Positions 1-9,209 of a stretch of 64,000 bases of DNA are shown here, piece by piece (position 1 is the first letter of the stretch; the number at the start of each line of letters is the position of its first letter). A model generated the notes under the pieces. That model saw only the letters and a program-made list of their open reading frames with translations, was not told the DNA's origin and searched no databases. The stretch comes from Flavobacterium nitrogenifigens (GTDB lineage Bacteria > Bacteroidota > Bacteroidia > Flavobacteriales > Flavobacteriaceae). The translations under genes and the position numbers were made by a program. The DNA lies in contig NZ_QJRI01000179.1 of the NCBI RefSeq assembly GCF_003254565.1, positions 1-64,000 on the forward strand. The letters are read 5' to 3'.

Positions 1-1
1 A

Positions 2-175
2 AACTTCCAAACTAAAACTTCCAAACTAGAACTTCCAAACTAGAACTTCCAAACTAGAACTTCCAAACTAGAACTTTCAAATAGAACTTTCAAATAGAAC
101 TTTCAAATAGAACTTTCAAATAGAACTTTCAAATAGAACTTTCAAATAGAACTTCCAAATAGAACTTTCGAATCA
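2..175. repeat. Tandem array of 13/14-bp repeats next to parS sites
   Basis: Five 14-bp units of the form AACTTCCAAACTAG (2-71) pass directly into eight 13-bp units of the form AACTTTCAAATAG (72-175), the last one degenerate. The array ends one base before the first parS palindrome and may continue left of the window. No reading frame is apparent. The abrupt switch from 14- to 13-bp units suggests two separate expansion events. Function unknown. Confidence 0.95.
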
Positions 176-178
176 AAA

Positions 179-481
179 TGTTTCACGTGAAACATTTCTA
201 AGCTTCTATTCCATACTTCTAAAGAACATCTTAAAATCATGTTTCACGTGAAACACCCTATTCTTTTATTTCAAACTCAAACTTAAAAAATCGTTCCACG
301 TGGAACGATTTAATCTTTCATTCAAATCCTTTACATTAACGTTCCACGTGGAACGCTGTAAATTTTCTTTATCTCTTTAAATATGTTTCACGTGGAACGT
401 TATAAAAATTTAAAAAACCGAAACGTTTCACGTGGAACATAAATATTAAAAAGATGTTTAATTACTGTTCCACGTGAAACA
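179..481. promoter_or_regulatory. parS: Cluster of seven parS-like (ParB-binding) palindromes
   Basis: Seven 16-bp sites with the core GTTYCACGTGRAAC lie at 179-194, 240-255, 292-307, 340-355, 384-399, 424-439 and 466-481. Sites 1 and 2 are exactly TGTTTCACGTGAAACA, the classical parS sequence bound by chromosomal ParB/Spo0J. Sites 3 and 4 are CGTTCCACGTGGAACG; 5-7 are hybrids of the two half-site types. Centre-to-centre spacing falls from 61 to about 40 bp. ParB nucleates here and, with ParA and SMC, organises and segregates the origin region. No parAB gene is in the window. The last site overlaps the end of ybeY. Confidence 0.93.
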
Positions 482-881
482 TCTTCATTTTCTCGTCTTC
501 CTTCTGTCTCATTAATTGAGCTTCTTCTTCTGACTTATCTTTGTATCCACAGTAATGTAGTATACCATGAGATAGCACTCTCTTAAGTTCTTCAGCAAAT
601 GAAACATTGAAGTCTTTTGCATTGTCTGCAACACGCTCTACAGAAACAAAAATATCTCCATTTAACTCGTTGCCAACTGTATAATCAAAACTGATAATAT
701 CAGTAAGCGTATCATGATCTAGATATTCAACATTGATTTTATGAAGATATTCATCGTCACAAAATATGTAATTTATCTCACCTTCATTCTTTCCTTCAGA
801 AACAATTACAGCACTAAGCCAGTCACTAAAAGCCTGCTCGTCTCCTAAAGTAAAATCTGTTTCGTAATTAAAATTTATCAT
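462..881 (-). CDS. ybeY: YbeY endoribonuclease
   Basis: 139 aa, the usual size for YbeY, a zinc-dependent endoribonuclease for 16S rRNA 3'-end maturation and ribosome quality control. The metal-site motif HGILHYCGYKDK holds His105 and His109; the position of the third canonical His (115) is Asp, which I recall as common in Bacteroidota. The start codon overlaps the stop of the upstream gene by 4 bp (ATGA), so translation is probably coupled. The last codons (Phe-His-Val-Glu-Gln-stop) are written by a parS palindrome, so the C-terminal sequence is dictated by the centromere site. Confidence 0.95.
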   Translation of the reverse strand: MINFNYETDFTLGDEQAFSDWLSAVIVSEGKNEGEINYIFCDDEYLHKINVEYLDHDTLTDIISFDYTVGNELNGDIFVSVERVADNAKDFNVSFAEELKRVLSHGILHYCGYKDKSEEEAQLMRQKEDEKMKMFHVEQ

Positions 882-3800
882 TTTGTATTAAAGTATTCTT
901 GAACTTTTTGATTAAAATTCGAGCGCAAAGGTAGTGATTGTCTGTTTAATATCTCTACACTGTTTAAATATTCCAATAGCGAACTTGGCAAAGCATTGGA
1001 ACGATTAGTAAATTCAGCCTTATTAGTTTCAGATTGTCTTTGCGTATCTTGACCTTGTTGCTGAACTGCATTATTTAATTTCCATAATTCTTGCTGAATA
1101 TTTAATATACGTTGCAAGTTCTCATTCTTAAAACCCTTATTCAAAATCTGCTTTTCAGATTGTTTCATTTGGTCTATTATAGATTTACCTTGAGAGTCTA
1201 AACCTTTCTTTGCTAATTCTTTTTGAAGAGCTTCACGAAGTTTAACTTGCTCTTTGTAAATCTCCATTATAGCTTCTGCATCTCCTTCTCCATCTTCTCC
1301 TTCATCACCATTCTTCTCACCTTTTCCATTCTTTCCATCTTTACCAGAAGCGTCTTTACCACCACTTTTGTTTCCTTGACCTTCTTTACTTTGTCCATCT
1401 TTTCCCTGACCATTTTCTCCCTGTCCAGGTTTATCACCAGGTTTCTGTCCAGATTGCATTCCTTCTTTCATCTTATCAGCAAGACCTTTTTGCTTCTGAA
1501 TAATATCTGGTAATTGCATACCTTGTCCATCTCCAGGTTTAGGTTTTCCAGCTCCGGGTTTAGGCATAGACATCTGCATGTTGTTCAATAAATCACTTAA
1601 GAAATCAGCTAACTTATTGGCAGATGAAACTGCATATTGCTGGTGTGAAACACCTCTAGGAATCTGAACATCGGTTAAGGTTTCTATAGCCTTATCCATA
1701 TTGTATTGCACGTTTCCAATTTCTTTAGTAACGTCTTCTGCTACCTTTGGATTACGTAATGAAAGTGCAAACAAACTATCATCAACATGTCTGAACTGTT
1801 GTTTCAAATTTTGCTGAATCTTGATGCTTTTTGTAAATGTAGAAGAACCTAATTTCATTGCTTTAAACTGTTTCATCACATCTTCTTGTGACAAAGAATA
1901 CGCTAAAAGATTATCCAGAATCTGACGAAGCATTGCTACATCTTCTTCTAATTGTTCTTGCTCCCCACCTTCCATTTCGCTCTGCATTTCTTGAGCCATA
2001 GACTTCATTTTCTTTGCTGCACTTTTCTGTTTTGGTTTAGCTCCAGAAGTATTCTTTTTACTCAATTCTTCAGAAGCTTTATTCAAATCATTATCTACAT
2101 CTTTCTCTTTAGAAGCATCAGACGGAATATCCAAAGGTTTCTTCAAAGTCTTATTTTCCTCTTTCAAATCTTTTAAATCTTCCTGAATCTTATCAAAAGA
2201 TTTATTGATTTCATCTTGCTTATCTTTCGTATTTTCTTTCTCTTTATTAGATAACTGTTCCTGTTGTTCTGACAGTTTGTTTAGTTTCTCTGCAACTTGT
2301 TCTGCTTTCTTTGAAACATAAAAACGCTTGGTTAACTCAACTAATTGCTCTAAATTACGAGATTGGTTTTTACTGATTTGTTTGAACTTTTCCATCTTAT
2401 CAAACAGTTCTTCACTGTTTAATTTATCATTCAAGTTCTTCAACTCATCTAATAATTTCTGATTCTTTTCTAAATCTTTCTGCGCATTATCTAAACGCTT
2501 TTGTAAATCTTCAGCTGTTTTATCTTTCTTATCGTCTTTAAACTTATCTAGATTCTGATTCATTTTTTCAGAAAACTGTTTCATCATTTCGTCCTGTTGT
2601 TTCTGACGTTTGATAAAATCATTAATCTTCTGCTGATCTTTAAACTCTAAATTATCTTTTTCTTTTCCTGTATTCTGAAGCTTATCCATTTCTGAAATCT
2701 GCTTTGTTTGGTTCTTTAAAGATTTAGATAAACTATTGATATTATTATTTTGCTGTTGTAATTCTTGATCCTGAATTTCATCTGTTGTAGCTACGCGATC
2801 TGAAAATGTAGAAGACTTGGTAGACTTAAATCCGTGTGGTGCATCGTTATCAAAAACTTCAAAATAGTATTCGTATGAAACACCTTCTTCTACTGGAAGG
2901 TTACTTGGAAAATTAAAAACAAACTGATCAAATACTCCAGCCTTAACAGGAATGTTTCCACGTTTAGCAGATTGAGGTTTGTTACGTTCGTAGTATACAA
3001 TTTGTAATTTCGAAAGTCCATAATCATCACCTAATCTTCCTAAAATATAGTTCTTATCTAGCTTCAAACTATCAGGCGCAGGACCAACATTGATAGTTGG
3101 AAACTGATCTTTGATTACAGAGAGCTGGTAATCTAGTTTTTCGTAGTTTTTAACCTTATCATTAGACGTAAGAATTTGATATTCTGTATTTTGACTAATA
3201 TTTTTACTCAATTTAAAGTCATTTTCAACCTTATTGAACTTAAATACTTCATTATCTTTTTTCCATGCTACTTCTTGTGTAGATTTGGTATTCATTTTCC
3301 AAGTTACAGTCGTTCCTTCAGGTACAATTGCATTTCCAGTTCCTTGAATTGTCTCTGATTTTTTCTTTAGATAAGATGGAAAATTTAAAACCATTTCGAA
3401 GTTTGCAATAGATGGAACTGTGATAACCTTCAATTCGTATTCTTCTGAAACTACCGAATTTCCTTCAAAAGAAAATTGAATATTCGCTGCTGGTTTCTCT
3501 ACTTTAAATTCAAACTTTCCAGGTTGAGAAGATTCCATAAAATAGCTTTCATTTCCAATATGAATCGTAACATTTTCTGGAACTACATTTCCAACAGATT
3601 CCATTTTGATAACGAAATCTTTATTCTGTTCAGCTTGTAAATTCGAATTCAAAACCACAAACTTAAATGGAGCTGGTGGTAAAAATGCAGAATTGAAATG
3701 CACTACTCTATTCAAACTTTGAGAAATTACATTACTATTTCCAGAAATATAAAAAACAGCAAAAAGCAAAATTGGAACTAAAGCTAATGGCAAATATTTT

Positions 3801-4255
3801 TTATTAGCTTTAAAATTGATGGCATTTCCAAAAGGAATTGGCTGCAGTGAATTTGCTTTTTGCTCAATTGAAGCTAAAACTAATTCTGAACTTTCGGAAT
3901 TATTCTCAGAAGACAATTGTAAAAAGTTAGTAAGCTTATCACTCACTTCTGTAAAATGATTTCCAATAATTTTAGAAGCCTGACTATAATCAATTCCCTT
4001 TTGAAGTTTGAACAACTTGAACAAAGGAAAAAGAATTAAACGGACTAAAAGGAAAACTTCAACTCCGACGAATAACCAAAATAGAAAAGTTCTTCCTAAT
4101 GGTTTTAACCAAAGAAAGTACTCTACAAAAAGCGTAAACAAAAAATATAATAAACCGAAACCGGTAAAAAGTAATATCCCTTTTATCAATTCGTTGGTAT
4201 AATATTTCTTAATGAAAGCCTCTAACTTTTGATATATTGCAGATGATGTTTTCAA
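878..4255 (-). CDS. DUF4175-type large membrane and coiled-coil protein
   Basis: 1125 aa. The N-terminus has two hydrophobic segments around residues 25-80 and a third near 155-170. A beta-rich extracytoplasmic stretch follows (about 190-480), then a long Lys/Glu/Gln-rich coiled coil (about 500-760). A low-complexity Gly/Lys/Gln/Asp segment lies near 900-1000, before a short C-terminal helical part. The overall plan matches proteins annotated DUF4175 in Flavobacteriia. Function is not established. It is upstream of ybeY with a 4-bp overlap and is divergent from gltX. The family assignment comes from architecture rather than a search. Confidence 0.75.
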   Translation of the reverse strand: MKTSSAIYQKLEAFIKKYYTNELIKGILLFTGFGLLYFLFTLFVEYFLWLKPLGRTFLFWLFVGVEVFLLVRLILFPLFKLFKLQKGIDYSQASKIIGNHFTEVSDKLTNFLQLSSENNSESSELVLASIEQKANSLQPIPFGNAINFKANKKYLPLALVPILLFAVFYISGNSNVISQSLNRVVHFNSAFLPPAPFKFVVLNSNLQAEQNKDFVIKMESVGNVVPENVTIHIGNESYFMESSQPGKFEFKVEKPAANIQFSFEGNSVVSEEYELKVITVPSIANFEMVLNFPSYLKKKSETIQGTGNAIVPEGTTVTWKMNTKSTQEVAWKKDNEVFKFNKVENDFKLSKNISQNTEYQILTSNDKVKNYEKLDYQLSVIKDQFPTINVGPAPDSLKLDKNYILGRLGDDYGLSKLQIVYYERNKPQSAKRGNIPVKAGVFDQFVFNFPSNLPVEEGVSYEYYFEVFDNDAPHGFKSTKSSTFSDRVATTDEIQDQELQQQNNNINSLSKSLKNQTKQISEMDKLQNTGKEKDNLEFKDQQKINDFIKRQKQQDEMMKQFSEKMNQNLDKFKDDKKDKTAEDLQKRLDNAQKDLEKNQKLLDELKNLNDKLNSEELFDKMEKFKQISKNQSRNLEQLVELTKRFYVSKKAEQVAEKLNKLSEQQEQLSNKEKENTKDKQDEINKSFDKIQEDLKDLKEENKTLKKPLDIPSDASKEKDVDNDLNKASEELSKKNTSGAKPKQKSAAKKMKSMAQEMQSEMEGGEQEQLEEDVAMLRQILDNLLAYSLSQEDVMKQFKAMKLGSSTFTKSIKIQQNLKQQFRHVDDSLFALSLRNPKVAEDVTKEIGNVQYNMDKAIETLTDVQIPRGVSHQQYAVSSANKLADFLSDLLNNMQMSMPKPGAGKPKPGDGQGMQLPDIIQKQKGLADKMKEGMQSGQKPGDKPGQGENGQGKDGQSKEGQGNKSGGKDASGKDGKNGKGEKNGDEGEDGEGDAEAIMEIYKEQVKLREALQKELAKKGLDSQGKSIIDQMKQSEKQILNKGFKNENLQRILNIQQELWKLNNAVQQQGQDTQRQSETNKAEFTNRSNALPSSLLEYLNSVEILNRQSLPLRSNFNQKVQEYFNTK

Positions 4256-4313
4256 AATAAATCTGTTTTAATTATAACCTATAAAAGTAATAATTATTAA
4301 TTAGATAATGATC

Positions 4314-4384
4314 AATTAGAAAATTAGTCAATTAAGCTTAACACGAGTAATTATCTAATTTTCTCATTACCTAATTTTCTAATT
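4314..4384. repeat. Palindromic dispersed repeat (TAATTATCTAATTTTC family)
   Basis: AATTAGAAAATTAG (4314-4327) is the exact reverse complement of 4371-4384, with further TTAGATAAT/TTATCTAA pieces around it. Similar sequence recurs at 49531-49570 and 58352-58440. It sits between two divergent genes just upstream of the gltX promoter, and looks like a REP/MITE-type intergenic repeat. Confidence 0.7.
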
Positions 4385-4392
4385 CAGAGTCG

Positions 4393-4400
4393 TATCTTTG
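4393..4400 (+). promoter_or_regulatory. gltX promoter -7 box
   Basis: TATCTTTG matches the Bacteroidota sigma-A -7 consensus TAnnTTTG and ends 18 bases before the gltX ATG. Its final TTG is the first start codon of the open frame, so that longer start must be upstream of, or at, the transcription start and is not used. No clear -33 TTG is seen. Confidence 0.8.
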
Positions 4401-4418
4401 CAACAAAATTTTAAACAA

Positions 4419-5924
4419 ATGTCAAAGCAAGTTCGTGTGCGTTTTGCACCAAGTCCGACTGGACCGTTACATATTGGCGGAGTTCGTACTGCCCTATTTA
4501 ATTATCTATTTGCAAAAAAACATAACGGTGTTTTTTATCTGAGAATTGAAGATACAGATCAGACTCGTTTTGTTCCAGGTGCAGAGGCTTACATTATGGA
4601 AGCTCTAGAATGGTTAGGAATTGCTCCTGAAGAAACGGTTGGAAAAAATGAAAAATTTGGTCCATACAGACAAAGCGAACGCAAAAATTTATACCAACAA
4701 TATGCAGATCAGCTGATAAATTCTGGTTGGGCATATTATGCTTTTGATACTCCTGAAGCTTTGGATGCACATAGAAAACAACACGAAGCGGAAGGAAAAA
4801 CATTTATTTACAATCACCACAATCGTGAAAAACTAGATACATCATTGGTAATTTCTGCAGAAGAAACTTCTAAAAGAATTGCAAATGGAGAACATTATGT
4901 AATTCGTTTTAAAACTCCGGTTGATGAAACTTTACATTTGAAAGATATTATTCGTGGAGATGTGAAGTTTGAAACTAATCTTTTGGACGATAAAGTTCTT
5001 TTCAAAAGTGACGGAATGCCAACTTACCATTTAGCTAATATTGTCGATGATCATTTGATGGAAACTTCACATGTAATACGTGGAGAAGAATGGTTGCCTT
5101 CTATGCCACTTCACGTTTTATTATACAAAGCATTTGGTTGGGAAGCTCCAGAATTTGCTCATTTACCTTTGATTCTAAAACCAATTGGAAATGGTAAATT
5201 ATCAAAAAGAGACGGAGACAAAATGGGATTCCCAGTATTTCCATTAGAATGGAAAACTGAAGAAGGTGTTTCATCTGGTTATAGAGAAAAAGGATTTTTC
5301 CCAGAAGCGGTTGTAAACTTCCTTGCTTTATTGGGATGGAATGATGGAACAGACAAAGAATTATTTTCTTTAGAAGAATTAGCTCAATCTTTTGACTTAA
5401 ACCGAGTTCACAAAGCTGGAGCAAAATTTGATCCTGAGAAAAACAAATGGTTCAATCACCAATATTTAGTAAAACAAAATGATGCTGATTTAGCAAAAAC
5501 CTTCTCTCCTATTTTAGAAGAAAAAGGCATTGATGTTTCTAAATATGATCTAACTAGAATTGTTTCGTTGATTAAAGAAAGAGCAAACTTTGTTTCTGAA
5601 TTTTGGGATCTGACAGATTTCTTTTTCCAAGCTCCAACATCATACGATGAAAAAGCAAGTAAAAACTGGAAAGAAGAAACTCCAACATTAATGCAGGAAT
5701 TGATTTCTGTTTTAGAAAATATTGAAGATTTTACTTCTGCAAATATTGAAGCAATCATAAAAGATTGGTTAACCAAAAACGAAATAGGCATGGGTAAAGT
5801 AATGCAACCTTTCCGTCTAAGTTTGGTTGGAGCACTTAAAGGTCCTCACCTATTTGACATTGTTGAAATCATAGGAAAAGAAGAAACTATTTCTAGAATT
5901 CAAAAGGCAATTGAAACTTTATAA
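4419..5924 (+). CDS. gltX: Glutamyl-tRNA synthetase
   Basis: 501 aa from the ATG at 4419; the frame is open from a TTG at 4398, but that lies in the promoter -7 box. Class I aminoacyl-tRNA synthetase charging tRNA-Glu. It has the HIGH-type motif PSPTGPLHIGG (residues 11-21) and the KMSKS-type motif KLSKRDGD near residue 259. After that motif comes the insert-containing helical anticodon-binding half typical of Bacteroidota GluRS. Because glnS is also present, this enzyme is probably discriminating and need not mischarge tRNA-Gln. It is monocistronic, ending at a strong terminator. Confidence 0.98.
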   Translation: MSKQVRVRFAPSPTGPLHIGGVRTALFNYLFAKKHNGVFYLRIEDTDQTRFVPGAEAYIMEALEWLGIAPEETVGKNEKFGPYRQSERKNLYQQYADQLINSGWAYYAFDTPEALDAHRKQHEAEGKTFIYNHHNREKLDTSLVISAEETSKRIANGEHYVIRFKTPVDETLHLKDIIRGDVKFETNLLDDKVLFKSDGMPTYHLANIVDDHLMETSHVIRGEEWLPSMPLHVLLYKAFGWEAPEFAHLPLILKPIGNGKLSKRDGDKMGFPVFPLEWKTEEGVSSGYREKGFFPEAVVNFLALLGWNDGTDKELFSLEELAQSFDLNRVHKAGAKFDPEKNKWFNHQYLVKQNDADLAKTFSPILEEKGIDVSKYDLTRIVSLIKERANFVSEFWDLTDFFFQAPTSYDEKASKNWKEETPTLMQELISVLENIEDFTSANIEAIIKDWLTKNEIGMGKVMQPFRLSLVGALKGPHLFDIVEIIGKEETISRIQKAIETL

Positions 5925-5930
5925 AAACAA

Positions 5931-5955
5931 AAAGCTCCCAAATTGGGAGCTTTTT
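5931..5955. terminator. Bidirectional terminator between gltX and a convergent gene
   Basis: The stem AAAAGCTCCCAA/TTGGGAGCTTTT is nearly perfect with a one-base loop and is flanked by A and T runs on both sides. It can serve gltX on the plus strand and the secreted-protein gene on the minus strand. Confidence 0.9.
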
Positions 5956-7425
5956 TTATTCTTTAAAAAAAAGAACTTTGTAATAATTTTTGTTATCTGT
6001 CTCTAATAACCATATTCCTTCATTTGAGAAAATAGTTTGAAAATAAATAGCTTTCTCCTCACTCGATACAGATTTAATATAATCAAGAAATTTATTATCA
6101 AGATTCATCGCAATAAAACATGAACTAGAAAAAGTTTTCCTTTTCAACGATTTATCTTTTTTTTCTTCTGTTACATATGTATTATTAATAAAAGAAATAT
6201 ATCTCGTATACCCTGCATCATAATCATAACTTACATTATCAGATTTTAAAAAAGAACCTGTAACCTTATCAACAATATGATAATTTTTATCAAAACACAG
6301 CAATAAGTTATTATTATATTCAAGCAAACTTACATTAAAATATGAATAATCATCTAATTTATAACCGCAGTCAATTTTATTAATCGATTCCCATATTTTA
6401 ACTCCATTTTTATCAAACTTAAAAACATAATTACCACAAGGACTAGATTCATTACTTAAAGAAAAGGCTCCATAAATATAAATATCGCCATTTGAACTAT
6501 CCTCATAGTAATTATTAATTGATAAAACATCTAAGTAAGTTCTTATTGGAGTATGATTAATACCAGAACCAATCGTCTTTAAACCTCCACCTAAATTATT
6601 AGAAAGACTAAAAATTCCTTCTTTCAAATCTAATTTAAAAGATACTTCACTTAATTTTTTTCCAGAAAAGTCATAAGTCGCTTTATATAAAATGGTCTGA
6701 TTTCTCTCTTTTGATAAAGATTTAGTTATCAAATCAAAAGTATCATTTCCTTTTATTCTACAATTAAATGATGTTTTTCCTTTAAAATCAGTATACGAAT
6801 CACCCATCAATAAAGCGAGATTAGGTTTTTCAATCTTTGCTCTGTTACTGCTATTACTTTCAACGTTATATACTTCTAGATAAATGTCATCTTCTTCAAA
6901 ATTTATCTTCGCGCTGCCTTTTTCGTTGGTAAATCCCAAATCATAAACATTGTTATAGGATCTGTAACTATAGTAATAAGCAGGATTATCATTTACCACA
7001 TTAAAAATACGCGTATCTTCATCTGTAATACCAAAGTACGAATTGTTTGTATTATTCAAATGTGATAATTTTACTCTGAAGCTATTATTTTTATTATTAA
7101 CATACTTTAAACTTCCACGTCCTTCAGATGAAATATCTTTTGCTTTGAAAGCATTTCCATCAGGAGAAAAAACAGGATCAATAATTTTTTCTTTCTCAAA
7201 AAGAGTTTCTTTACTTCCATTACTTGTATAGCTATAAGCATTGTATATCTCATTACGATTCTGCGGTAACTGTTTTCCCGTGAAAATGACCATCTTTTTT
7301 GAAACTGGAAGATATACAAAATCAACAGGTTCATTTTTCTTCTCATATTTTTCATTCACAATTACAGTTTGTGCTGACAAATAAGCACTAGAAATCATCG
7401 CAATACCTAATAGTATTCTCTTCAT
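5956..7425 (-). CDS. Secreted protein of unknown function
   Basis: 489 aa. A Sec signal peptide is clear (MKRILLGIAMISSAYLSAQ, cleavage near residue 19). The mature part is rich in Asn, Ser, Tyr and Lys and beta-prone, with pieces such as VFSPDGNAFKAK that recall WD40/PD40-like propeller blades. I recognise no family with certainty. No C-terminal T9SS sorting domain is evident. It stands alone between convergent gltX and the SPFH gene; no consensus promoter is visible upstream. Confidence 0.75.
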   Translation of the reverse strand: MKRILLGIAMISSAYLSAQTVIVNEKYEKKNEPVDFVYLPVSKKMVIFTGKQLPQNRNEIYNAYSYTSNGSKETLFEKEKIIDPVFSPDGNAFKAKDISSEGRGSLKYVNNKNNSFRVKLSHLNNTNNSYFGITDEDTRIFNVVNDNPAYYYSYRSYNNVYDLGFTNEKGSAKINFEEDDIYLEVYNVESNSSNRAKIEKPNLALLMGDSYTDFKGKTSFNCRIKGNDTFDLITKSLSKERNQTILYKATYDFSGKKLSEVSFKLDLKEGIFSLSNNLGGGLKTIGSGINHTPIRTYLDVLSINNYYEDSSNGDIYIYGAFSLSNESSPCGNYVFKFDKNGVKIWESINKIDCGYKLDDYSYFNVSLLEYNNNLLLCFDKNYHIVDKVTGSFLKSDNVSYDYDAGYTRYISFINNTYVTEEKKDKSLKRKTFSSSCFIAMNLDNKFLDYIKSVSSEEKAIYFQTIFSNEGIWLLETDNKNYYKVLFFKE

Positions 7426-7565
7426 AAATTATATTTTTGGTTAAGTTAAAGCCAAATTTAAAATAAAATTTAACAAATAAAATCACCTAAATAAAATATT
7501 ATTAAAGTACATATCTTTATATAATTCGTATTTTTAGAAAATTATACAACATAAATTATATAACC

Positions 7566-8549
7566 ATGAGTACAGCATTCATTATCTTTTTAGTATTGGC
7601 ATTCTTCATTTTTATGTCGTCGTTCTTTACTGTGAAACAACAATCTTCCGTAATTATCGAACGATTTGGAAAATTCCAAAGTGTAAGAAATTCAGGATTG
7701 CAACTTAAAATTCCGATGGTAGATAGATTGGCCGGAAGAGTGAATCTCAAAATTCAGCAATTAGATGTTATCATCGAAACTAAAACTAGAGACAACGTTT
7801 TCATTAAAATGAAAGTTTCAGTTCAGTTCAAAGTGATTCAAGATAAAGTGTATGAAGCATTTTACAAATTAGAATATCCGCATGATCAGATTACTTCTTA
7901 TGTATTTGACGTAGTTCGTGCTGAAGTTCCTAAACTAAAATTGGATGACGTTTTTGAAAGAAAAGATGATATTGCAGTTGCAGTAAAACGTGAATTGAAC
8001 GAAGCAATGTCAACTTACGGATATGATATCATCAATACTTTGGTTACCGATATTGATCCAGACATTCAGGTAAAAAATGCAATGAACAGAATCAATGCTG
8101 CTGATAGAGAAAAAACTGCTGCTGAATTTGAAGCTGAAAGTTCAAGAATTAGAATTGTTGCAAAAGCAAAAGCTGAAGCAGAAAGCAAACGCTTACAAGG
8201 TCAAGGTATTGCAGACCAACGTCGTGAAATTGCAAGAGGTCTTGTAGAAAGTGTTGAAGTTTTGAACCAAGTTGGAATCAATTCGCAAGAAGCTTCTGCT
8301 CTAATTGTAGTTACTCAGCATTATGATACTTTACAATCTATTGGATCTGATACAAACTCAAACTTAATTCTTCTTCCAAATTCTCCACAAGCTGGAAGTG
8401 ATATGTTGAATAACATGGTTGCTTCTTTTACAGCTTCAAACCAAGTTGGCGAAATGATGAAAAAGGGAAATAAGAAAATTGAAAAACCAAAACCAACTCA
8501 CAGACAATCTGGTTATGAAGATGATGTTCAACCAGATGTTCAACAGTAA
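7566..8549 (+). CDS. SPFH/Band 7 (stomatin-like) membrane protein
   Basis: 327 aa. One N-terminal membrane anchor (residues about 3-20) is followed by a Band 7/SPFH domain beginning SVIIERFGKFQSVRNSG and a long charged helix (about 180-235) rich in Ala, Glu, Lys and Arg that mediates oligomerisation in this family. Homologues (QmcA, slipins) scaffold membrane microdomains and often control proteases. The usual NfeD partner is not adjacent. It terminates at a hairpin shared with the convergent downstream operon. Confidence 0.92.
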   Translation: MSTAFIIFLVLAFFIFMSSFFTVKQQSSVIIERFGKFQSVRNSGLQLKIPMVDRLAGRVNLKIQQLDVIIETKTRDNVFIKMKVSVQFKVIQDKVYEAFYKLEYPHDQITSYVFDVVRAEVPKLKLDDVFERKDDIAVAVKRELNEAMSTYGYDIINTLVTDIDPDIQVKNAMNRINAADREKTAAEFEAESSRIRIVAKAKAEAESKRLQGQGIADQRREIARGLVESVEVLNQVGINSQEASALIVVTQHYDTLQSIGSDTNSNLILLPNSPQAGSDMLNNMVASFTASNQVGEMMKKGNKKIEKPKPTHRQSGYEDDVQPDVQQ

Positions 8550-8569
8550 TTTACAGTAATTCTAAAATA

Positions 8570-8595
8570 AAAAAGAGGCTTAATCGCCTCTTTTT
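8570..8595. terminator. Terminator shared by convergent SPFH gene and small operon
   Basis: The stem AAAAAGAGGC/GCCTCTTTTT with a 6-base loop has T runs on both strands. It overlaps the last codons of the minus-strand gene ending at 8580. Confidence 0.85.
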
Positions 8596-8834
8596 CTATT
8601 TATAAACCAACCAATTACATACGGTAAAATGGTCTGGATAATTTTTACATAAGAATTTGAAAAGTAATCAGTGTAAGATGAAATGAAACCATTTACAATA
8701 TTTTGCGGTGTGATACTTTCCTTTGTTTTCTGAAAACTCAAAACCAATTTCTGATAATTGATTTCTTTTTCCAATTTCAAAATTTCTAGATCTCTTTCAA
8801 TCTCAGCATACGAAGAGTATTTTTTTCTTTCCAT
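8580..8834 (-). CDS. Small membrane-associated protein (DUF6327-like)
   Basis: 84 aa. The first half is a charged helix with heptad-like Leu/Ile spacing. The C-terminal third contains a short hydrophobic stretch (YVKIIQTILPYVIGWFI) followed by Arg/Lys, suggesting membrane association. It resembles small proteins annotated DUF6327 in flavobacteria (recalled, not searched). It is last in a three-gene minus-strand operon with a holin-like membrane protein and a YtxH protein. Confidence 0.7.
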   Translation of the reverse strand: MERKKYSSYAEIERDLEILKLEKEINYQKLVLSFQKTKESITPQNIVNGFISSYTDYFSNSYVKIIQTILPYVIGWFINRKRGD

Positions 8835-8836
8835 AA

Positions 8837-9187
8837 TTAATCATTAAAAAAGATTTCTGAAAATTTCTCCAAGATTGGTCCTTCAACAAATTTGTCTTTT
8901 ATAAAGAAAAGCAAAATAGTTACTACCAAATAGATACCTCCTACCATCAAAAATCCGAGAGCGTTACTTTCAAACAAAGAACCAAAAGCATACGCTGCGG
9001 CAAAAGATCCAAAAATCATTACCATACTGAAACATAATAAAATCAAAGTAAACTTAAAGATTAAAGTTGTTGATTTCATTGCAACCTTAAAACCCCAAAG
9101 TTTGTAATAAGCTAAATGACTTTCAATGTATTCTTTAGCTTGATCCTGAACTTTTTCAGTGTTTTCTTTTAATTCTTCAAAAGCCAT
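8837..9187 (-). CDS. Phage-holin/competence-like two-helix membrane protein
   Basis: 116 aa from ATG 9187; the frame is open to 9241, but the extra 18 codons run through an intergenic hairpin and lack a convincing ribosome site. An N-terminal amphipathic helix (residues 1-35) is followed by two or three membrane spans (about 45-105) with Gly/Ala-rich faces. It resembles the phage-holin superfamily III-type proteins found next to YtxH genes. It lies 2 bp from the downstream gene. A role in envelope stress is inferred from context only. Confidence 0.8.
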   Translation of the reverse strand: MAFEELKENTEKVQDQAKEYIESHLAYYKLWGFKVAMKSTTLIFKFTLILLCFSMVMIFGSFAAAYAFGSLFESNALGFLMVGGIYLVVTILLFFIKDKFVEGPILEKFSEIFFND

Positions 9188-9209
9188 ATTTAAAATTTTA
9201 GATAAAAAA

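Noticed and set aside
2..175. CRISPR or satellite coding repeat
   Set aside because: Units of 13-14 bp without spacers; not CRISPR, and frame is not preserved across the 14-to-13 switch.
1223..1513. Plus-strand Phe/Ser-rich frame inside the DUF4175 gene
   Set aside because: Antisense shadow of the Lys/Gly-rich low-complexity coding region.
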